From: Strongylocentrotus purpuratus
Taxonomy: Eukaryota > Echinodermata > Echinoidea > Camarodonta > Strongylocentrotidae
DNA: 64,000 bases
NCBI RefSeq assembly: GCF_000002235.5
Contig: NW_022145605.1
Coordinates: 32,735,774 to 32,799,773 of the forward strand
Direction of reading: 5' to 3'
The translations under genes and the position numbers were made by a program. The notes under the pieces are model-generated. The model saw only the letters and a program-made list of their open reading frames with translations. It had not been told where the DNA came from and made no database searches. Shown piece after piece: positions 47,101 through 54,534 of this stretch (the stretch's first letter is position 1; the number at the start of each line of letters is the position of its first letter).

Positions 47101-50100
47101 CCATGCCCTTGCTACGCTTGAACAGCTTTTGACCAAGTTTCTCTCCCTTTGAGACACCATTGACTCCGCTAACTGGAAAAAACACTCAATTTCTGACAAT
47201 TCCCTTGTGCAGTGTTGGAACATTTCCTTGTATCTCCGGTAATCTTTGATGTCACCATTAAATGATGGTAGTTTCAGTCTCGCCATCCTAGGGGCACAGG
47301 CACCTGCAGATTGATTCTGAAAGGAGGTGCGGAGAGGAGAGCTTGGGAGTGTCACGTTCTGCTGTTGCTCGGATGTCTGCTGTACTGGTGGTGGCGACAA
47401 CTGCTTGCTGAGAACTCTCCTACCAGCAGTTAACTTCTGGACAAAGTCTGTCTCGCAGTTGGTCATCCACACTTCCTCAGCCTCAAATTCCTCGTCTTTC
47501 TCTATGAACTGTACAAGCTCTGCATGCTTCTCTTCCACCTTTACAAACTGTTCTTCAGCCTTGCTGATGTACTGCTTCAGAAGACTAAGGTCTGCAGATT
47601 CATCGGAGAGATTGACAATGGATGTTAATGTCCTCGTCAATTGTCCCTTCAGATTTCTCCTCGCCAGCTTTAGAGTCTTCATGTCAGTCATCTTCAGTTG
47701 ATAGTTATACAGCCAGATTGTTGAAGAATGTTATAAGACCGTGTCTAAACTTCCACGTTGTTATAATAACCACACAGGAGGCGTGACTTGAATTAGCTTC
47801 CCTTTAATAGTTGTGGCGCTGTAAAGCACATTCAACAATCGTGTGAATCCTGTAAAGAAACAAAAATAAACAAAGAATGACTATTGATTCAAAATACCCA
47901 AATTGTTCCTTTTTCCTTAGATTACATTCTTTGTAAGCAAACTTGAGTAAATACATGACCTTCAAGGGTGTATTTAAGTTTAAGACTATAGTGTAAAGCA
48001 ACTAGAAGTAAAGATCCACATTCGAACTCTTAACAAATAACTATTCATTTCACTTCTTTACTCTAATAAAAAGTGTCTTCTTTAAGCAAAATAAAATGTG
48101 TTGTTTTGTCTCGTTTCTGAATTACATAAAAACTCCATTTAGCATACTATAAATCACATTACAAAAATCCCCTTTTCAAGTATTAAACGAATAACTCGAT
48201 ATTACCTAGGGCGACATAAACAAGACTAACCGTAAGGCGGATCACTAAACCTGGCGTCTAAAAATATCCCTCCGCTATATAATCTGTACGTGTATTACAA
48301 TTCACTGAAGTCCTAAAATAGCGTAAGAAAAATAGGTCTCACGTGTCATCCCGAATTTATGAAATATGACACCAAAACAATAATGAACGTCTCCAGATAA
48401 CTTATAAACTATCATGAGATATTTCAGCATCTCTTACACTTCCTTGAAGTATATAACCAAGAATTATTTTACAAATTATCAATCACTTTCACAAGTACCG
48501 TAAGCACAGTCAAAACCAATACGGACTTTTACCACTATCCAAACTTCAAAAGAGGCCCAAATTTGTCCTACAAACCTCAAAAACATTAAAGATACACGTA
48601 CAATCCTCGCATAACATACACTCATAAGAATAATAGCACGGAATTAAACATACCTTCAGTTTTTGATTATAAATGAAGGAAAAACTAGGATCAACCAACA
48701 TGGTTGATGAACCTTCGTACGGTCTTGTTTTGCGCTGTAGCGAAAGTGCTGATAGTCTCAATTCAGGTAAAAAGGGTAATTATTCTGCCGCGTAACAAAT
48801 ACGGGGAAAAATAATGTCATGCCTTGACACAGAGATTAGCAAAGGTGTACTGTTAATTCCTTTGAAGCTCATCGCATAATTGATTGTCGGTCATCCTCAA
48901 AATCAGCTGGCTATAAAGCCCAGTTCACTGACCAGCAGGTTGGTGTGTTAGGGGTGTTGTCACAAGCACAACATTTCAAATTTAGATTCCTATAAGCTCA
49001 ACTCAGAATTGGATCCCTGACTTCAACCCTGGGCCAGGGACAATAGGTCTGTTTACATCAGCTCGAGATTGCCCTGCTATTTCTGATTTGGGAAATAATC
49101 CTGAAGTTACAGATCGTGTCCTCATCAGCTCGAGACTTGACCTTGAAACTTGAAACTCGAGCTCGAGAAATTAGCTTCAGATATTTTGCTCAGCGTTTGC
49201 GCATGGTGAGAATCTTCGGGTTGGTGAAGATGCACCAGACAATTAGCGAGATATTTGGCCAAATAGGGGGATATTTTGCAAACTAGCCCAAGATATCTTG
49301 GGATGATTATCTCGACCAAATATCCAGCTAATTGCAACTTAAGGCTGATGAAGACGCAAATTGACTGGATAATTTGCGATCAGGATAGTTCAAATAGCGG
49401 GATATATTTGGCAACCTTGAGCTGATGAAGACAGGCCTCATGTTATAGATTGTACTTGCCTGGACCAAGTACTGCACCAACCCTAAACCCAACCCTTTAC
49501 CTAGCCTAAACCAAAAAGCATCCCCAAACCTAGCCTAAACCCTAACCCCTATATTTTCACCAAATAAAGATTGCAGCAATTGTCAGGTCATGAAGCAGGG
49601 GGCACTTAGTCCTTAGTGTACCTTACAATTGCTAGGTTCATACGACCAGGCTTTAAACTGATACTTTCCTCATCATTTTAAACCGCAAGTGATATTATGG
49701 GGAATGCTTAAAACTACAAGCAGTGGGGGGGGGGGGGATCAGGGAAGGGGGTCCTTAAAGTTACCGGTATGCTGTTGAACTTCTTGTCACCTGTTGAGAA
49801 AATCCAATGACATACAATCAGTTTTACTGAACTAAAATAAAACAGACATGCACTGATTCATCGACTCATTCATCATTCAGGAAAAGCAAAGGTTAAAGCT
49901 CAAAGCACCTGAACTAAGAAGCCTGGCTAGACCTCATTTATAATACTAAATTTTATCGTACAGATAGGGATAACGATACAATGGTCCCACCTTAGTGATA
50001 TTTTGCAATGATCAAGTCGTTGGTTCTGTCAATCGAACCCATCACTGGTCAAACACCATGGACTCTGCCTCTGTCCCTTCTTTTGCAACTGACATCGCAT

Positions 50101-52248
50101 TGAACAGGGTCCCTGAAGCGAAAAAGTTATGGGCTCAGATATTATCTATCATTAAAGTGACTTGGTAACATTGCCTCATATTCTGAATCAAAATCCAGGA
50201 TTTAGCTCATGCAGCTGCAATGATAATTTTAAACCTTTTGGTCAGTCAGGAATCCCATGACTTTTACAAGCCGATCACCTGTCTGATTATCAAGATATTT
50301 ATGATTGGAAATCAAAATTTCATTTTTCACTTTTATAACACTACAGTCTATTGGGGAAAATAAGTATGGTAAAACCGGTCACTCAAAGATTTTTACTTTT
50401 TGAGGAACTTCATGATCAGTTTGAAGTGCAAATTTGTTAGGACTTCAATGTTACACCATATCACAGACACTGATAACACGTAGGGCCATGCGTCTCAGAT
50501 TTAAAATTGTTAAACGATGCCTTTAAGGTTAGTCCTATAAAAAAATGGTTGCTGAGCATACCCAATAAGACTACCGGTACATATATAGAATCGTTTAGGG
50601 AGGCTCATTAAAATTAATCTGACTTGCAACAACGATTTCCAATTCATTTTCTTTCACTTAAAGGTACTATGTCCCTTTTGCAGCCAACCTCGAATTCTGT
50701 AGAAATTATGCAGGAATTATGAATATGTCATGTATGTCCTATCTGTGAAATTTAAACGCTAGCAGTGTCCTCATATTCAAATTATGCAAGGAAACCCGTT
50801 TACTTGCTAGACTTCACTGTCAGACACTATTGAGTGACTGACAGGCTTTTTTTCTTCTTTGGTAATAACATACATGAAAAGAGTTGTAAAGGGTACATGA
50901 GCATTTGTCTACATCAATAACCCACTTCTTGTGATGGTCAAGATTAAACTGATTGAATCTTTGCGCAGCATAGAGCGTATGACCATTCGGTACAATTGTC
51001 TGAAAATCAAGACTATTACTTTTGGGCTCTATAGCCCTAAAGTCGAGTTGACAACTAATAGTCATTATTTTCCCACTTGAAGACATTTTCAAGCCCCACC
51101 TTTTTTGCGGAAGTTCTAAATAAGTATTATCTTTCAAATGCAGTTGGAATTTAACTTTCTCATTTTTTTTGGCCTGCAAATGGGACATAGTACCTTTAAA
51201 CACCAGGGGAGTGATTTGGCAACGATTTATCATTATAGTCGTCTCTCTATAGAGTGGTCAAGTGTGACGCCATCAAAAATCTATTTTTGGAATTTTCTCC
51301 TTTTTTTTTTAGGAATTTCTTCATTTTGTCTTCATTTTCCAAAAGAGCATCAAAAGTAATGTCCAAATGTCGAAAACCAATTGAATATGTTAAGTATTGG
51401 CTGAGATATGATCATCTGAATAAATAGATTTCCTATAGGAACTCAGTGTTATATTGCTCTGGTTCATAACATTACGAGCCAGGGCAATATAACACTAAGT
51501 TCCGATAGGAAATCTATTTATTCAGATGGTCATATCTCAGCCAATACTTAACATATTCAATTGGTTTTTGACGTTTGGACATTATTTTTGATGCTCTTTT
51601 GGAAAATTAAGAAAAAATTAAGAAATTCCTTTAAAAAAAATGTTATGATGTCACGGCTTCGGTACGCTATAGGTGAGGTGTGACCAGGCTTTAACCCTTG
51701 TGCCAAGTACTTTGCAAAGTTTGCAGTATTCGAAAGGTGAATGTCCTTTCAGGGAACCGTGGCCTGTTGGATATCTGTTCACAGTAGGTTCGTGCCGGGA
51801 GGATGTGCTCTACGGCACATGCTCTTGCAACAGTTGCTCGATCCTCAGTCGATATCTTCCATGAAACAAAGTCCTTCAACTCTTGAACAAACGCCATGTA
51901 CTTTACGGTGGTCATGAAGCTAACCCTAATTCCTGCACCCAACTTACAACCCACTTGTAACCCTAACCATAACCCTACCCTAAAATTGTGTTGTTTGTAC
52001 AAAGAGACTCTTTGGTTTGTATATATCCATGTCTTTATCCAGAGAATTGTCTTGACCAGAGATGGTAGCATGTGTTGGATCAAAGAACCATGGTAACCAT
52101 GTTTTCTTTGTCCAAAAAAAACATGGTTACCATGGTTACCATGGTTCTTTTTTATAAGGGGAGGACGGCCAGTAATTATATACTATATATCTGTAAAGCG
52201 CTTACTGGTATTAAAGACATTTGCAGTAAGTTCTATATAAAAGCGGAA

Positions 52249-52280
<32 letters not shown>

Positions 52281-54343
52281 CTTTCAAGTATTTCAGAAAT
52301 ATGTCAGGTTGATCTTCTTTCAAAGAGTCAAATATCACTTCATAGCTTCCCTCTACCCAGAATGCATTTGCACTTCTACTCCAACATCAGACCACATATG
52401 CAGGCTTCTAATCGATAGGTGGGTCGGGTGTGACTGGGATTGGGAAAGTGATAGAATGAAATAAAAGATCTTTTGAGCAGGTCTTTGCAGAAAATTGAAT
52501 TTCCTTCCATTAAAGGTACTATGTCCCTTTTGCAGCCAACCTCAAATTCTGTAGAACTTTGCAGGAATTATGAATATGTCATGTATGTCCTATCTGTGAA
52601 ATTTAAACGTTAGCAGTGTCCTCATATTCAAATTATGCAAGGAAACCCGTTTACTTGCTAGACTTCACTGTCAGACACTATTGAGTGACTGACTGGCTTT
52701 TTTTCTTCTTTGGTAATAACATACATGAAAAGAGTTGTAAAGGGTACATGAGCATTTGTCTACATCAATAACCCACTTCTTGTGATGGCCAAGATTAAAC
52801 TGATTGAATCTTTGCGCAGCATAAAACGTATGACCATTCAGTACAATTGTCTGAAAATCAAGACTATTGCTTTTGGGCTCTATAGCCCTAAAGTCGATTT
52901 GACAACTAATAGTCGTTATTTTCCCACTGGAAGACATTTTCGAGCCCCACCTGTTTTAGGGAAGTTCTAAATTAGTATTATCTTTCAAATGCAGTTGGAA
53001 TTTAACTTTTTCATTTTTTTGGCCTGCAAATGGGACATAGTACCTTTAATGTGTGTTAAAGTCTATACATTAATCATACAAACAGGGATTGTTTTATAAA
53101 ATTTAAAGGAAAGGGGGAAATAGAGCAGAAAAACATCATGGCTGTTATTTCAGGAATCCATTCTGCTGAATTCAGCCAGTGATAGGCAAAAGTATGGAAG
53201 TAGTTCACGAGAAGGTCTAGTCCATATGATTCATTCTTTTCTATTGGCAACCCTCATTAGCTCTGTTCTTTATCTGATTAAGAAATTGTGCGTAAATCCT
53301 GCTCAGAGGCAATCTCAAGTACTCAAAGGACGGTGAATTATTTTCTATTTCTTGTTTGCTTCAAAATCATAACTTACACCAAATGAAACCTGTACATCTG
53401 ATCTTAACATGACATTAACTTTTTTTTTTCTTTGTATATTTTATTAAAGCAAAACATGAGAATCACATGACATTAACCCATTAAAGTCATCTTTGATTCT
53501 TTCTTTTTTCTTCTCTCATACCTGAACGTAATAATCATTGAAGATTTGAAGTCTCTAAATTGGCAAAGCAGATTAAAAGTCATAATCACGATTAGTGTGT
53601 GCAAATTGACAATTTCTTGTTAATTGGTTTAACTGTTCATTCGCACTGTATTTTTTAATACATGTACGGGTATACACATTTTTTTTAAATTGTGAAACGG
53701 TGAAGAATGAAGATAATTGTTGCCAATTTGATTCATGTATAGCTTTAGAAACTCTGTACTGCTGTGGGTTAAGCCACTGCTATTTCACCTTGAAATGTTG
53801 AAAGTTATTTCAACTAAAGTCAAATTCCCCCACTTATTAGGAATGTTCCTGTTAATAAAAGACAAGTGGTTGTCAGATCTCCACCACACAATAACAATTG
53901 ATACAGGTTAGATTAAACCAGAACTAGACGATCGACCACCGTTTCCTGGCAATGTCACATCTTGATCACCTTCGCAGGTCTTTCAAGTCTTGGCGACACG
54001 TCTGTGGTTGAAAACCCACCAGGATGTGTGGCGAATAAAACCATTGAGGGAAATAGAAAATGTTGGAGTTGACAAGTAGCTGGTTGTCGACCTGTTTTTT
54101 CGGTCCACTTTCGAGCAAGGTCGCAGAGCGAATCTTTCAGTTGAGAATACTCAAAACATATTTCTTGAAGTGTGTGTGTATTTTTTAGGGAAAGTCCTGG
54201 TATTGGTTCTAATGAGTTATTACCAATGAGTGATGAATAGGGAATGCTAGGCTAATCAGATGAGGATTACGTTGCTTGGCTGATGGTGATGATGATGAGG
54301 AGGAGGATTATGAGGATGAGTATGATGATGATGATGATGATTG

Positions 54344-54431
<88 letters not shown>

Positions 54432-54484
54432 GGTGGTGGTGGTGGTGGTGGTGGTGGTGGTGGTGGTGGTGGTGGTGGTAATGG

Positions 54485-54534
<50 letters not shown>

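Larger units (their letters stand above)
41130..48829 (-). mobile_element. BEL/Pao LTR retrotransposon, whole-looking, young
   Basis: A virus-like LTR element on the minus strand, 7.7 kb. The direct repeats at its ends (41130-42234 and 47729-48829) begin TGTTATAAG and end CCTTGACA. They differ, as far as I can see, only by one 4-bp length change, so insertion is recent. CAGAG duplicates the target on both sides. One long reading frame fills the interior. The family is BEL/Pao, judged by the gag-pol fusion of the DUF1759/peptidase A17 type and the reverse transcriptase. It looks whole; I saw no breaks. No envelope gene is apparent. Confidence 0.95.

Noticed and set aside
42964-47701. Plus-strand frames across the retroelement
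   Set aside because: Antisense shadows of the element's long minus-strand frame.
51950-51985. Internal telomeric repeat
   Set aside because: CCCTAACC-like text is degenerate and short, and similar strings at 27160 and 49480 sit in dispersed-repeat contexts.
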